The notes under the pieces: generated by a model
Database searches by the model: none
What the model was told of the DNA's origin: nothing
Seen by the model: only the letters and a program-made list of their open reading frames with translations
Source of the DNA: Leptospira limi
GTDB taxonomy: Bacteria; Spirochaetota; Leptospiria; Leptospirales; Leptospiraceae
Direction of reading: 5' to 3'
Assembly: GCF_026151395.1 (NCBI RefSeq)
Contig: NZ_JAMQPV010000001.1
Location: 1,178,001 to 1,242,000, forward strand
Length of the DNA: 64,000 nucleotides
Program-made: the position numbers and the translations under genes
Part shown: positions 19,369 to 29,109 of the stretch, one piece after another
How positions within the stretch are numbered: position 1 is the stretch's first letter
Layout: every line of letters starts with the position of its first letter

Positions 19369-21447
19369 TTAGATATCTACCATATCAATTTGTGAGTTCA
19401 CAGCAGGATCATCATCACCTGGAGTGAGTCTCGTATAACTTCCGTCTGATTCCAATACACGCGCTTGTGTATTGTCTCGTAGGAGTAATTCTAGTATTTT
19501 TGCGATTCGTTTTTTATGTTTGTCTTGTAAGATCGGAAACATGACTTCAATTCGGCGAAGGAAGTTTCTTGGCATACAATCTGCAGAGGCTAAGTAAACT
19601 TCTGGTTTTCCACCATTTTCAAAACTATAAATCCTGGAATGTTCCAAGTACCTACCAACAATCGAACGAACATTTATACGATCGGAAACACCTGGAATTC
19701 CTGGTCGCAAACAACAAATTCCTCTGATAATCAAATCGATTTTTACACCTGCTTGGGATGCTTCATAAAGTTTTAAAATCACATCTGGGTCAACAAGAGA
19801 GTTCATTTTGAAAATGACACGAGCCTGTTTTCCTGATTTTGCGTTGTCAGTTTCTCTTTGGATGAGTCGTAAAAACTCTTCTTTTAGAAATGTTGGTGCT
19901 GCATAAATTTTAGAGAGTCTAGGCATTTTGCCTGAACTTGTGATTGTGTTAAAGAGAATGGCAACATCTTCTGTGATCTCAGGATTTGCTGTGAACAAAC
20001 TAATGTCTGTGTAATACCTTGCTGTTGTTGAGTTATAATTCCCTGTTCCAAGGTGGACATAACGGTTTAGTTTGTCTTCTTCTCTACGAACGATGAGTAA
20101 CATCTTACAATGGATTTTAAGACCCACAACACCATAAACAACGTGAACTCCACTATCTTCTAATTTTTTTGCCCAACGTATGTTCCTTTCTTCATCAAAT
20201 CGAGCTTTGAGTTCCACAAGTACTGTTACTTGTTTTCCATTCTCAGCTGCTTCACCTAAGTATTGTATAATGGGAGAATCTCCAGAAGTTCTGTACAAGG
20301 TCATTTTGATTGCAAGGACCTTTGGGTCTTGGCTTGCAATTTTTAACATGTCTTCTATCGATTTAAAACTTTCATATGGGTGGTGGAGTAAGTGATCGTT
20401 TTTGCGAATCTCAGAAAATATCGATTCACTTTTTTTGGCTGCAAAACCAGATTTTGGAACTGGATACGAATACTTTAAATGGCTTGTTTTTTCCAAACTT
20501 TGGAAAAACATCATGTCGTTTAAACTAAGTAAGGTGGGAATCTCCATTACTTGGTATTCTTCGAGTTCCAATAAACCCCGGAGTAGTTCCTTGATATGGC
20601 CTGCACCTGAGTGGACATCCAAACGAACAGCATCTCCCCACATTCTGTTTTTTAATTCGTTTTTCATTGTGGTGAGAAGGTCACCAATGTTTTGTTCTTC
20701 ATTGATTGAGATATCAGCATCTCTTACAATCTTAAAGGTATGGATTTGTTTTACGTTCATTCCATAAAACAAATCACCTAAGTGGAGTTTAATGATCTCT
20801 TCTAATGGAAAATACCTTCTAGTATCACTTTCTAGGTTGGGAGGTAATTGCAAAAATCTAGGTAATACACTTGGCACCTGGACAATCGCAAAAAGTTCCT
20901 TAATTTTGTTTTTGTCATCATCTGAATACAATGTGATCCCAAGATTTAGAGTTCGATTGAGAATATGGGGAAAAGGGTGAGATGGATCGATGGCCAGTGG
21001 AGTGAGAATGGATGATACTTCGCGTTTGTAATAATTTTTCACAAACTGAATGTCATCACCTGCAAGTTCACTTGGATCTTGTACGACTACAATTTTGTTT
21101 TGTTTGAGTTCAATTAAGATCTCATCCAGTGATTCATATTGTTTTTTAACAAATTGGCCAACTTTAGAATAAAGTTCTGCGATGGTTTCTGATGTTCTTT
21201 TTCCATTCAGGCTTTTTTCTTCGATCCCCGCATTTTTCAAATTGAGAAGGCCCGCCACACGCACCATAAAAAACTCATCCAAATTGGATTCAGTGATGCA
21301 TAAAAATTTTAGCCGTTCTAAGAGTGGATTTTCTTTATCAAAGGATTCTTCTAGTACACGGTAATTGAAGTCGATCCAGGAAAGTTCGCGGTCGAAAAAG
21401 ATATTTTGGTTCCCCATTTCTATTTTTTCTGTAGGGTTAGCAGTCAT
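19369..21447 (-). CDS. ppk1: Polyphosphate kinase 1
   Basis: About 692 residues from ATG 21447, the usual PPK1 size; the frame stays open to 21660, but that extension lies over the fliD start and does not resemble PPK. The N-terminal domain begins FFDRELSWIDFNYRVLEE, as in PPK1. The two catalytic-domain histidines sit in LKIHCKMLLI (phosphorylated His) and LEHSRIYSFENGG. HLGTGNYNSTTARYYTDI is also conserved. PPK1 polymerises the gamma-phosphate of ATP reversibly into polyphosphate, a store linked to stress and motility. It diverges from fliD, with 91 bp between them holding both promoters. Confidence 0.95.
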   Translation of the reverse strand: MTANPTEKIEMGNQNIFFDRELSWIDFNYRVLEESFDKENPLLERLKFLCITESNLDEFFMVRVAGLLNLKNAGIEEKSLNGKRTSETIAELYSKVGQFVKKQYESLDEILIELKQNKIVVVQDPSELAGDDIQFVKNYYKREVSSILTPLAIDPSHPFPHILNRTLNLGITLYSDDDKNKIKELFAIVQVPSVLPRFLQLPPNLESDTRRYFPLEEIIKLHLGDLFYGMNVKQIHTFKIVRDADISINEEQNIGDLLTTMKNELKNRMWGDAVRLDVHSGAGHIKELLRGLLELEEYQVMEIPTLLSLNDMMFFQSLEKTSHLKYSYPVPKSGFAAKKSESIFSEIRKNDHLLHHPYESFKSIEDMLKIASQDPKVLAIKMTLYRTSGDSPIIQYLGEAAENGKQVTVLVELKARFDEERNIRWAKKLEDSGVHVVYGVVGLKIHCKMLLIVRREEDKLNRYVHLGTGNYNSTTARYYTDISLFTANPEITEDVAILFNTITSSGKMPRLSKIYAAPTFLKEEFLRLIQRETDNAKSGKQARVIFKMNSLVDPDVILKLYEASQAGVKIDLIIRGICCLRPGIPGVSDRINVRSIVGRYLEHSRIYSFENGGKPEVYLASADCMPRNFLRRIEVMFPILQDKHKKRIAKILELLLRDNTQARVLESDGSYTRLTPGDDDPAVNSQIDMVDI

Positions 21448-21538
21448 AATTCTAGGATTTGGGAAGGAAAAAATTCTGTAAATTCCTAATCCTTTTGTAG
21501 AATTCGACGACACTAGATTCAGAGGGATTTGGGACGAT

Positions 21539-23461
21539 ATGCCAGCATACACCATGCCGGGTCTGATGACCGGGCAAAACACAAACGATATCGTTAAAAA
21601 ACTGGTCGAATTGGAACGCCGGCCCATCAAACGATGGGAGACCGAAAATGAATATGCCAAAATGCAGATTCAGATTTGGGGAGAGGTCAAAAATCTAACG
21701 ACCAACTTACAAACCAAAACCAGAGCCCTTGTTTCGTTTACGGCTCCATTTGCTACCAAATCCGTGTCCTCTTCTGTGGAAGGAGTGATCACTGGAGAAG
21801 CATCCCGTGCTGCCAAGTCGGGAAATCGCTCACTTGAAATCATTGAAATGGCAAGTAAACACCAGTTATCTGGTGTTGAAATTGATACAGACATTCGACT
21901 TCCTGAAGGAAGTTTTACCGTATATTCTGGTAAATCCAAAGAGACAGTGACTTTCCCAGGTGGGGGGCTTTCTGAACTTTCGAGTGCCATTAAGAATATG
22001 GCAGGTAGTTTAGTTGAAACTTCCATCATCAAAATTGATAAAGACTCTTCTATTATTACATTAACATCCGTTAAAACAGGTAAAAAAAACGAACTTCAGT
22101 TTTCAGATCCCAATGGAATTTTGAAACTTGCTGGACTTGTTGGTGAAAATAAAGCCGTTACTGAAGACACGAAACAACTTCTTTCCCTCGATGGAACCAA
22201 AGCCAAGGTTTGGGACCTATCAAAATTTAAAAAATCAGAATTAGAAACTGAAAAAATCTCACAATCGGAAGAAGGAATTTTTCTAAAACCAGACACCGCA
22301 TATACAATTCCCATTGCAGTTACCGAAATCAAAGAACGTGCGTACCTGGAAGTGGAAGTTGTGGGGGAAGCTCCTGCTGTTATGGAGATGGGGATGAGTT
22401 TTGAGAAGGAAGGGAGTGTGCGTAATAAATTCCTTCCCATTAATAAAACAGAATTAAAGTATATTTTCCAAGCAGGTGATATTGCGAGTGATAAAAACCT
22501 CACAGGCATCATTGTTTCCAATTCTGCCACGACACCTATCCAAATCAAATCGGTAACACTTGTCACTCCCCAAGCACCTGGAACCGCAGAACCTGTGAAA
22601 GTGTTACAAGAAGCCAAAGATCTTAAAATCAAAATTGATGGAGTTGAGATTACACGAGAAACCAATGATGGCATCGCAGATGTATTAGAAGGAATTTCAT
22701 TTAATGTGCATAAGGTGACAGAGGAACCTGTTACTTTAAAAATCCATGTCGACCATGCAAAAGGATCTGCCCTCATCAAAGAATGGGTAGATGCTTATAA
22801 TGATCTCATGAAGTTCTCCAAAGAAGTAACTTCAGTTGAAAAAAATGGAAAAATTTCAGATAAAAAAGAAAGTGATGATTCTAAGGCCGCTGATATTTCC
22901 AGAGATTTTTGGGATAATAAATCCAAATCCGGGCTTCTAGCTGGTGAAAATTCCATTTTACGCCTCATCGCTTCTTTGAAAACAACAGCTAACTCGTATT
23001 ATCCTGCCACCAAAGAAAATGGATTCCGTGTTTTGACAGACATAGGAATTTCAACTGGTGCTGTTGGATCTAACTGGGAAAAAATCCAAGATGGTTTGTT
23101 ACAAATTGACCAAGAAAAACTCATAGCTGTTCTATCTGAAAACCCAGATGGAGTTAGGGATTTATTTGCATCTGATCCGAATAATGATGCGAAGATGGAA
23201 GAGGGAGTTGGGATAAGGCTTCTCGAAATTCTAAAACCTTATAACCAATATGCTTCCGGTATTGTGACAAGTAAGGTAAAACTCTTAGAAGAGAGTGTTG
23301 CTGGAAATAATAAAAAAATCAAAGAACATGAATCCCATCTCATTAGCTTTGAAGCCAAATTAAAACAAAGATTTCTCTACATGGAACAAGGTGTAGGAAA
23401 AAACAAATCAGTTGGGAACTATTTACAGAATAATATGTTTAGAGGGAACGGTGGAGAATGA
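21539..23461 (+). CDS. fliD: Flagellar hook-associated protein 2 (filament cap) FliD
   Basis: 640 residues. The N-terminus MPAYTMPGLMTGQNTNDIVK has the conserved FliD opening (GLxSGxDxxxIVxKLxxLE variant, with LVELERRPIKRWETENEYAK). The C-terminus (about 395-635) has LIKEWVDAYNDLM, ENSILRLIASLKTT and the long terminal coiled coil. FliD caps the growing filament in the periplasmic space of spirochaetes and guides flagellin folding. The centre (about 230-350) is the variable domain. It ends in ATGATGA overlapping the next gene by 4 bp. Confidence 0.95.
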   Translation: MPAYTMPGLMTGQNTNDIVKKLVELERRPIKRWETENEYAKMQIQIWGEVKNLTTNLQTKTRALVSFTAPFATKSVSSSVEGVITGEASRAAKSGNRSLEIIEMASKHQLSGVEIDTDIRLPEGSFTVYSGKSKETVTFPGGGLSELSSAIKNMAGSLVETSIIKIDKDSSIITLTSVKTGKKNELQFSDPNGILKLAGLVGENKAVTEDTKQLLSLDGTKAKVWDLSKFKKSELETEKISQSEEGIFLKPDTAYTIPIAVTEIKERAYLEVEVVGEAPAVMEMGMSFEKEGSVRNKFLPINKTELKYIFQAGDIASDKNLTGIIVSNSATTPIQIKSVTLVTPQAPGTAEPVKVLQEAKDLKIKIDGVEITRETNDGIADVLEGISFNVHKVTEEPVTLKIHVDHAKGSALIKEWVDAYNDLMKFSKEVTSVEKNGKISDKKESDDSKAADISRDFWDNKSKSGLLAGENSILRLIASLKTTANSYYPATKENGFRVLTDIGISTGAVGSNWEKIQDGLLQIDQEKLIAVLSENPDGVRDLFASDPNNDAKMEEGVGIRLLEILKPYNQYASGIVTSKVKLLEESVAGNNKKIKEHESHLISFEAKLKQRFLYMEQGVGKNKSVGNYLQNNMFRGNGGE

Positions 23462-24420
23462 TGAATATTTATATCAATGAACAACAGTTAGATACTAAAT
23501 TGGATGGAGAAACCAACCTCGGCCAAGTGTTCGATCAAATTCAAAAATGGATCGAATCAAATGGCAAATATTTACGACATTTCACCGTGAACGGAAAAGA
23601 ATTAAATAGATCAGACCTTGACTCTGTTGGCATTGAAGACACAAAACGATTGGATTTATATGTTGGTGAAGAATTGGATGTCATCGAAGATAGTCTCGTC
23701 GAAGTAGACAATTACGTAGACAAAGTGGGTTCCACTCTTGTGGGACGTGACTCTTTAACTGAAAAAGAATCTGAGGATTTAAAAGAAGGGATCCCGTGGA
23801 TCATTTCCATGATTCGTACGACAACGAAACTTCTCAACCTCAATCTAAACCTCATCCAACCGATGGGAAAAGGAAAAAACGTAGAAGAAATACTTGAATC
23901 CTTAGACAACGGGTCACTCGTTCTTGATTCCACAAAAGCAATCGAATCGTTTTTAGAAGACCTTCGTGATGTAAAATTGTTTTTGATGGACCTAAGCACA
24001 AGGCTTGCCGTAATGCGATTGGATGAATCCGAACTGATCGAAATCATTTCTAAATTTGTGGACCAAAAAGACAAAGTGATCAAAGATTTTATGTTAGTGA
24101 ACGAAAACTTCCAATCAGGAAAAGATCATTTAGCATCAGAAATCTTAAATGATGCTGTGGGTCGCTTAACGGGTCTTATGTCGGCACTGGTTTCGATCCA
24201 AACTCGTCATACTGAGTTAAATTGGCAAGAATTGTCGTTTGAGGATAAAAAACTTTCTGATTTGGTTGGCCAATTGAATACGACTCTTTCGAACATTGCT
24301 TCTGCAATGGAAAAAAATGACATTGTATACGCTGGTGATATTTTGGAATACGAACTTCCTGAAATTCTTGAATCGTTAGTGCCGTTTCTATCTTTAGTGT
24401 TAGAGAAAGTAACCGTTTAG
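23458..24420 (+). CDS. Protein of unknown function translationally coupled to fliD (putative flagellar accessory protein)
   Basis: 320 residues, acidic, largely helical after an N-terminal ubiquitin/TGS-like strand pattern (IYINEQQLDTKLDGETNLGQ, HFTVNGKELN). No signal peptide or membrane segment. The start overlaps the fliD stop by 4 bp, so synthesis is coupled to FliD. In many bacteria fliD is followed by the chaperone genes fliS and fliT. The helical C-terminal two-thirds would suit a chaperone or cap-assembly role, but the protein is about twice as long as FliS or FliT and I see no clear homology. Function is inference from position only. Confidence 0.75.
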   Translation: MMNIYINEQQLDTKLDGETNLGQVFDQIQKWIESNGKYLRHFTVNGKELNRSDLDSVGIEDTKRLDLYVGEELDVIEDSLVEVDNYVDKVGSTLVGRDSLTEKESEDLKEGIPWIISMIRTTTKLLNLNLNLIQPMGKGKNVEEILESLDNGSLVLDSTKAIESFLEDLRDVKLFLMDLSTRLAVMRLDESELIEIISKFVDQKDKVIKDFMLVNENFQSGKDHLASEILNDAVGRLTGLMSALVSIQTRHTELNWQELSFEDKKLSDLVGQLNTTLSNIASAMEKNDIVYAGDILEYELPEILESLVPFLSLVLEKVTV

Positions 24421-24632
24421 TTTTTTTCTTTTTGGGGGATTTGGTTGGAAAGCCAATTCCCCAATCCAAATAAGATCCCCACACAAAATACAACACTCCC
24501 CCATATCAGATTGAGATTCCAACCTAGGGATTTTGTATAAATGGGATCTCCATCCGTGATAATTCCATATCCAAATAAAATGGAACCAAGTAAAAGGAAT
24601 AAGGTTGCGAGGATGGATGATAAGGAAATCAT
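24417..24632 (-). CDS. Small two-TM membrane protein of unknown function
   Basis: 71 residues with two hydrophobic helices (SSILATLFLLLGSILFGYGI and WGSVVFCVGILFGLGNWL) and a short charged tail (QIPQKEKN). It converges on the fliD partner gene and overlaps its stop by 4 bp. The next gene upstream, the HAD hydrolase, is divergent. The length, two clean TM helices and positive-inside tail argue for a real gene, but no family is recognised. Confidence 0.55.
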   Translation of the reverse strand: MISLSSILATLFLLLGSILFGYGIITDGDPIYTKSLGWNLNLIWGSVVFCVGILFGLGNWLSNQIPQKEKN

Positions 24633-24725
24633 CCCACGATTCTATTTAAACTTTCACAACATGACAAGCCATAAATCCTTCTCAAACCGTTGACAGAAGG
24701 AAATGTTTCCGTTTCACTTTCCGTA

Positions 24726-25523
24726 ATGGCTTTATTTTTAGATTTAGACAATACCATTTTACCATCCAAAGAAGCGTATGCATACGCAATTGAAAATTGT
24801 GCAAAGGATTGGCAGGGGCGAAAGTTAGGTGGAAACTTTTTAGAGTTATATGAAGCGGCAAGAAAACATGTGAAGTCCCAACTCAAACACCATAGTTCCA
24901 ACCGTCTCCGATTGTTATGTTTTAAATTGATGTGGGAGAGGATGGGGTCTACTCAAAGGAATGGGTTCCAAACCCAAGACATTGATGGTGTCTTATGGAT
25001 GGAAGATCGGTATTATTTGCATTTTCTCTCGTTTTATGCAGAAGAAAAAAAGAAAGAGAGATACCAAACTTATTTATTTCCCTTATTAATTTCTCTCTCA
25101 AAAGAATTCCCCATTTACCTCACAACAAATGAAACCCTTCGTACGCAATTGTTGAAGGTCCGAGGATTTTTACCAGAAGAGTTTCGCTTCTCACTCATCA
25201 CATCCGAAGAAGTGGGGTTTGAGAAACCAACCAAAGAGTTTTTTCAGTATGTGATGAAAACGGCCAACGAAGATCCCAAAGATTGTATCCTCTTAGGAGA
25301 TAATTGGGAAGATGATATTCTCGGTGCCAGTTCTCATGGAATCGCTTGCATCCATATTCCAAAGATGTGGGGAGAGGGAGATGAGGTGAATCCTTTGGAT
25401 GCGGACGAAACTTCTGCGCTTCAAAAGGATTGGAATGCCCATCCTAATCCAATTTGGAGGGCATCCAATATCCTTGCTGGCCTAACATATGCTAGGTCAT
25501 GGCTTCTTCAGAGTCAAAAATAA
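24726..25523 (+). CDS. HAD-superfamily hydrolase
   Basis: About 265 residues from ATG 24726, chosen because MALFLDLDNTILPS places HAD motif I (DLDNT, nucleophile DxD) right at the N-terminus. A longer frame adds 12 unrelated residues. Motif II is in LTTNETLRTQLL, motif III Lys in FEKPTKEFFQ, and motif IV in LLGDNWEDDILGASSHG. The cap is of the C1 type between motifs I and II. The substrate is unknown; this subclass includes phosphatases for nucleotides and sugar phosphates. It converges with, and overlaps by 27 bp, the methyltransferase gene. Confidence 0.88.
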   Translation: MALFLDLDNTILPSKEAYAYAIENCAKDWQGRKLGGNFLELYEAARKHVKSQLKHHSSNRLRLLCFKLMWERMGSTQRNGFQTQDIDGVLWMEDRYYLHFLSFYAEEKKKERYQTYLFPLLISLSKEFPIYLTTNETLRTQLLKVRGFLPEEFRFSLITSEEVGFEKPTKEFFQYVMKTANEDPKDCILLGDNWEDDILGASSHGIACIHIPKMWGEGDEVNPLDADETSALQKDWNAHPNPIWRASNILAGLTYARSWLLQSQK

Positions 25524-26348
25524 AGTATTGTTCCAGTTGATGGTTTTGAAACTGATCGCAAACACAAGTTTGGTGAAGATATAATAAGCGAGTTTTACAT
25601 ACACTGCCAGTTTACTCTTACTCCCTGATACAGAAAGGATTGGCATAAGAACCTTGTATTCTGGTTTTGTGAATCCACATTGTTTGCCAAGTTCTGCTAA
25701 GGTGGACATTTTATAATTGTTCACATGGTCTTTCGCTTCTAAGTAATGTACACCTTCCTTCATTCCTTTTAACTTTACCTTAAGATTGGCTTTTGCCAAT
25801 TGGATTGGGAAGTTTGGTGTTTGTAAAAATAAAACGCCACCAGGTTTGAGGAGTCCATGTAAGTAAGTGAGAAGTGAGTGTGGTTTTGGAATGTGTTCAA
25901 TCACATCCCAAAGTGTGATGATATCAAAACTTTCTTTTGTGAGTTTGGAATCTTGTACAAGGCCTGCATAGACAGTTTTCATACCATTTTGTTCGTTGGC
26001 AAACTTGACTGCTTGTTTGGAAATCTCATACCCAACGGCCGTCCAACCTGGTTTTTGTGTGAGAACAGCTTTCACAAAAAATCCCAACCCACAACCTACA
26101 TCCAAAAGATTTCCTTTGGATTCTCCTAGATAGGTTTTGATGAAGTCAGCATAGACAGCTCTATGGGCGTTGTCCCACCATTCCAAATCATATGTTTGTT
26201 CTGCGCCGTCCCAATACCCTTCGTAGTGTTCTTCTTGTTCATAAGAAGAATAGACATGGCCACAATTTTGGCATTCCAAAATGGGAGTTCCATTTTCATT
26301 GAAAACAGTTTTGGACTCGGTTGATTGGCAAAGGATACAAGATTTCAT
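25497..26348 (-). CDS. Class I SAM-dependent methyltransferase with N-terminal zinc ribbon
   Basis: About 283 residues from ATG 26348; the next upstream start adds residues with no counterpart. The N-terminus holds a CxxC...CxxC zinc ribbon (CILC and CQNC, VYSSYEQEEHYEGYW). The methyltransferase domain has motif I LLDVGCGLGFF (SAM binding), the acidic end of beta-2 (GYEISKQA), and DIITLWDVIEHIPKPH followed by LLKPGGVLFLQTPN. This zinc-ribbon/Methyltransf_11-23 arrangement is common in sugar, lipid or polyketide methyltransferases; the acceptor is unknown. It diverges from dapF. Confidence 0.85.
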   Translation of the reverse strand: MKSCILCQSTESKTVFNENGTPILECQNCGHVYSSYEQEEHYEGYWDGAEQTYDLEWWDNAHRAVYADFIKTYLGESKGNLLDVGCGLGFFVKAVLTQKPGWTAVGYEISKQAVKFANEQNGMKTVYAGLVQDSKLTKESFDIITLWDVIEHIPKPHSLLTYLHGLLKPGGVLFLQTPNFPIQLAKANLKVKLKGMKEGVHYLEAKDHVNNYKMSTLAELGKQCGFTKPEYKVLMPILSVSGSKSKLAVYVKLAYYIFTKLVFAISFKTINWNNTLFLTLKKP

Positions 26349-26458
26349 GTTCGATTCTGTCAGTCTAATCCTTGGGAACAAGGGTCAAACTAAAAATCCT
26401 TGATAGAACTTGCCAAGGACACTGACCAAAAAATCATTGGGTGATAAGAGAGGAACAG

Positions 26459-27301
26459 ATGAAAATCAACTTCACCAAAATGGAAGGGATCGGAAACGAC
26501 TACGTATACATTGATGCTACGAAAAACGACATCCGACTCACACCAGAACAAATCCAAAAACTATCCGACCGTAATTTTGGGATCGGTGGCGATGGAGTGA
26601 TTTTCATCCGTAATTCAAATTCCGGCGAATTTCAAATGGATATGTACAATTCTGATGGAAGTTCCTCTGAAATGTGCGGTAACGGAGTCCGTTGTGTTGG
26701 TAAATTTGTGTATGACCATGGTCTTACCAAAAACCAAAAACCAACCATCGAAACGGGAAAAGGTGTTCTTACCTTAGATTTAAAAACAGGTACGAATGGA
26801 AAAGTCGAAATGGTGACTGTGGATATGGGAGAACCTATTCTCAAACCTTCACTTGTGCCAATAGTATGGCCAGGGGAAGAACCTGTGATCAACCAAGAAA
26901 TCGAAGTCCAAGGAAAAAAATATCGTTTTACTGCTGTTAGTATGGGAAACCCACATTGTGTGATTTATGTGGATGATGCTGATGCCTTTCCCGTAAGAGA
27001 AATTGGACCTATCATTGAAAACCATCCACTGTTCCCAAGACGAGTGAATGTGGAATTTGTATCCGTTAGAGGAAAAGACCATCTTTACCAAAGGACTTGG
27101 GAACGAGGAACAGGTGAAACCTTGGCTTGCGGTACAGGGGCTTGTGCAGTGACGGTATCTTCCATTCTCAATGGGAAAACCGGACGATCTGTCCGCATTG
27201 ACCTAAGAGGGGGAACCCTCCATGTAGAATGGAAAGAGAATGGATCAGTGATGATGACAGGTCCAGCCAAAGAAGTGTTCTCGGGAGAAGTGGAAATCTA
27301 A
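26459..27301 (+). CDS. dapF: Diaminopimelate epimerase
   Basis: About 280 residues from ATG 26459 ([20 protein letters not shown]), with GAGAGGA-type RBS upstream; an earlier GTG would add six residues. Interconverts LL- and meso-diaminopimelate for lysine and peptidoglycan synthesis. Both catalytic cysteines are present, in [14 protein letters not shown] and [12 protein letters not shown]. Spirochaetal peptidoglycan of the Leptospira type uses meso-DAP, in keeping with this gene. A hairpin between dapF and plsC probably ends both transcripts. Confidence 0.96.
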   Translation: MKINFTKMEGIGNDYVYIDATKNDIRLTPEQIQKLSDRNFGIGGDGVIFIRNSNSGEFQMDMYNSDGSSSEMCGNGVRCVGKFVYDHGLTKNQKPTIETGKGVLTLDLKTGTNGKVEMVTVDMGEPILKPSLVPIVWPGEEPVINQEIEVQGKKYRFTAVSMGNPHCVIYVDDADAFPVREIGPIIENHPLFPRRVNVEFVSVRGKDHLYQRTWERGTGETLACGTGACAVTVSSILNGKTGRSVRIDLRGGTLHVEWKENGSVMMTGPAKEVFSGEVEI

Positions 27302-27315
27302 GGAATTACCAAACA

Positions 27316-27338
27316 ATTGAACCCAACTTGGGTTCGAT
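27316..27338. terminator. Convergent terminator hairpin between dapF and plsC
   Basis: GAACCCAA-C-TTGGGTTC is a perfect 8-bp dyad at 27319-27335, extendable by three more pairs including one G-T. It sits between convergent stops. T-rich sequence follows on the plus strand (TATTTCTTT) and a weaker T-rich stretch on the minus strand, so it may serve both genes. Confidence 0.55.
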
Positions 27339-28060
27339 TATTTCTTTAAATAATCTACTTTCTGTAATTCACCCATGCGCCGTTTTGTTTCTTCTGAAAC
27401 GGCCACCATACCTTTGTCAAGCGGAAGGTGAGCAAAGTTCTCATACTTGATGACTTCACCAAAGACCACATTGATTTTTTTATACACTACTCTACGTTTG
27501 ATATCACAAACTTCTTTTGGCATTCCCATAAAGGCACGAACGAGTGGTGGGATCGGGTAATCAGTGATGGTTTCTTCTTCTGGAATGATGACAGAAGGAA
27601 GGATGTCCACTTTGTTACGCAAACTAAACGCAGCAAACCCAGAGTGGAATTTAGCTAGGGGAGCAGAAAAATCATTCTGCACCATATAATCATGTCCTTC
27701 TGGAAAAATCCCAAGCACATCTCCATTTTTAAAAACCTGTTGTACCTTTTTGATACTGGCCATGGAAATGTTTCCATCGATGGCCATAGGAATGGTTCCT
27801 GTTTTTTCCACGAAGTCTTTGAAAAGAGGAATCCTTGTGGTATATTCGGCGGCGATCCAAGAGATAAACCTCGGAAACACAGATCCAATCACAAAGGGAT
27901 CCATATCACTTCTATGGTTACATGTGAGGATAAGTTTGCCTGTTGGGACAATGTTATGGTAACCGTAAACCGTTGTGTTCACAGCCAAATTAAAAAACGG
28001 AGTGACAAACTTTTTGATGTTCTCGACGTTTTTTTTGACTTGGTCTACGGTATTTTCCAT
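27338..28060 (-). CDS. 1-acyl-sn-glycerol-3-phosphate acyltransferase (PlsC-like)
   Basis: 240 residues. The acyltransferase HX4D motif is NHRSDMDPF, followed by block II AEYTTRIPLFKD and block III FPEGHDYM. The second substrate-binding Pro (IIPEEE) is also visible. It would add the second acyl chain in phospholipid synthesis at the inner membrane. The ATG lies 1 bp past the stop of the small upstream gene, whose last codons (GGAGA) supply the ribosome binding site, so the two are coupled. Which acylglycerol or other acceptor it uses is not certain. Confidence 0.88.
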   Translation of the reverse strand: MENTVDQVKKNVENIKKFVTPFFNLAVNTTVYGYHNIVPTGKLILTCNHRSDMDPFVIGSVFPRFISWIAAEYTTRIPLFKDFVEKTGTIPMAIDGNISMASIKKVQQVFKNGDVLGIFPEGHDYMVQNDFSAPLAKFHSGFAAFSLRNKVDILPSVIIPEEETITDYPIPPLVRAFMGMPKEVCDIKRRVVYKKINVVFGEVIKYENFAHLPLDKGMVAVSEETKRRMGELQKVDYLKK

Positions 28061-28061
28061 T

Positions 28062-28352
28062 TCAATCTCCTAAAATTTTTTGCCACCAAGATTTGGTGTC
28101 ATTCCCACTACTTGGTTTTCTTGGCTCTGCGTTTGGATTTTCTCCACTCAATTCTCTTGGGTCATTTGTAGGAGCATTTGGCATACGTCTTTTCCCAACA
28201 TGGGGGCTTGGCACGGTACGTTTGATTTCCTCCAATTCTTTTTGAGCAGAAGCATTGGACTTAATAAAGGCGCGGATTTCGTCCCATTGGGGATCAAAAT
28301 CATTTCCATACATGGCATAATTCATTAGATCAATACGATCAAAATCGGGCAT
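28062..28352 (-). CDS. Small acidic/proline-rich protein cotranscribed with plsC
   Basis: About 96 residues from ATG 28352 (MPDFDRIDLMNYAMYGNDFD). The frame continues upstream to 28514 with hydrophobic residues but no better start, so the true start is uncertain. An N-terminal helical part (EIRAFIKSNASAQKELEEIK) resembles the short helix-rich head of anti-sigma-type proteins. The C-terminal half is a disordered Pro/Asn/Ser/Lys tail ending SWWQKILGD. It has no Cys/His pairs. The function is unknown. Confidence 0.55.
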   Translation of the reverse strand: MPDFDRIDLMNYAMYGNDFDPQWDEIRAFIKSNASAQKELEEIKRTVPSPHVGKRRMPNAPTNDPRELSGENPNAEPRKPSSGNDTKSWWQKILGD

Positions 28353-28613
28353 GTTCAAGATTGAAAGTGATGCCCTAACAAATTCAATCCAATTTTTATT
28401 TGGGCACTCTAGAATGAGGGAGGCCAATTCCGAAAATAATAAGGTGAGAGATAGAATCGAGTCGAAGAGACATAAGATCAAAAAAACAAACCAGAACACA
28501 TCCCCATTGCCCAAAAACGTAATTCCATTTCCGGTCCAACCGAATAAGGAGAAAATTTTCCATTTATGTGAAGATTTGTTTTGCGATCCGAGTGAGGGGA
28601 AAGAAGCTTAGAG

Positions 28614-29099
28614 ATGATGCCAAAACGAGTCTTGTTATTATTCGCTTTTTTCCTTTTGTTCCAAAACTCTATGTGTTTGAAACTTTGGGTTGTTTCTGCA
28701 AATATGCGTACAACTGAAGATGCAAGGGACAACAAATCCTACCAAAAAACGAGAAGTTTTCTGAAAGCAAAACAGTGGTTGGAATACAAATTAGACCCAG
28801 AACTTTCCAAAATTGAATTTGAAAACCAAGAGATGGGGGAACTTCGAGGGATTGGTCTGATTAAGTGTTACGTTCCTTATGGGATTGGGGAAGTAGATGC
28901 CAATGAACATGAATTTGAATACATAGTGAAGGTAAAAGATGGGCACGCAGAGATGCAGATCAATAAAATCTTTTCCTTCATCCGAGATCCAAATGATATC
29001 ATACTCAATTATGGTCCGAAAAATGAGAAGGTGGCAAAGGTAACGATTCGGTCCTGTTTCCGACCACTGCTTGATGACTTCTTTGAGTTTATTAAATAA
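28614..29099 (+). CDS. Exported protein of unknown function
   Basis: 161 residues with a signal peptide (MMPKRVLLLFAFFLLFQNSM). The Cys at about 21 (NSMCLKLW) is a possible but atypical lipobox. The mature part has mixed alpha/beta character with paired strands (EFEYIVKVKDGHAEMQINKI) similar in feel to the TBP-like DUF4468 fold, but I cannot confirm that. It converges with the lipoprotein gene at 29110 and diverges from the plsC operon. Confidence 0.65.
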   Translation: MMPKRVLLLFAFFLLFQNSMCLKLWVVSANMRTTEDARDNKSYQKTRSFLKAKQWLEYKLDPELSKIEFENQEMGELRGIGLIKCYVPYGIGEVDANEHEFEYIVKVKDGHAEMQINKIFSFIRDPNDIILNYGPKNEKVAKVTIRSCFRPLLDDFFEFIK

Positions 29100-29109
29100 A
29101 GAATCGGAA

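Noticed and set aside
24629..24901. Minus-strand 90-codon frame opposite the HAD hydrolase
   Set aside because: Antisense to HAD motif I; no independent support.
28351..28611. Plus-strand 86-codon frame between the plsC operon and the 161-residue exported protein
   Set aside because: Overlaps the divergent promoter region and has no domain or signal peptide; its stop just precedes the better supported gene.
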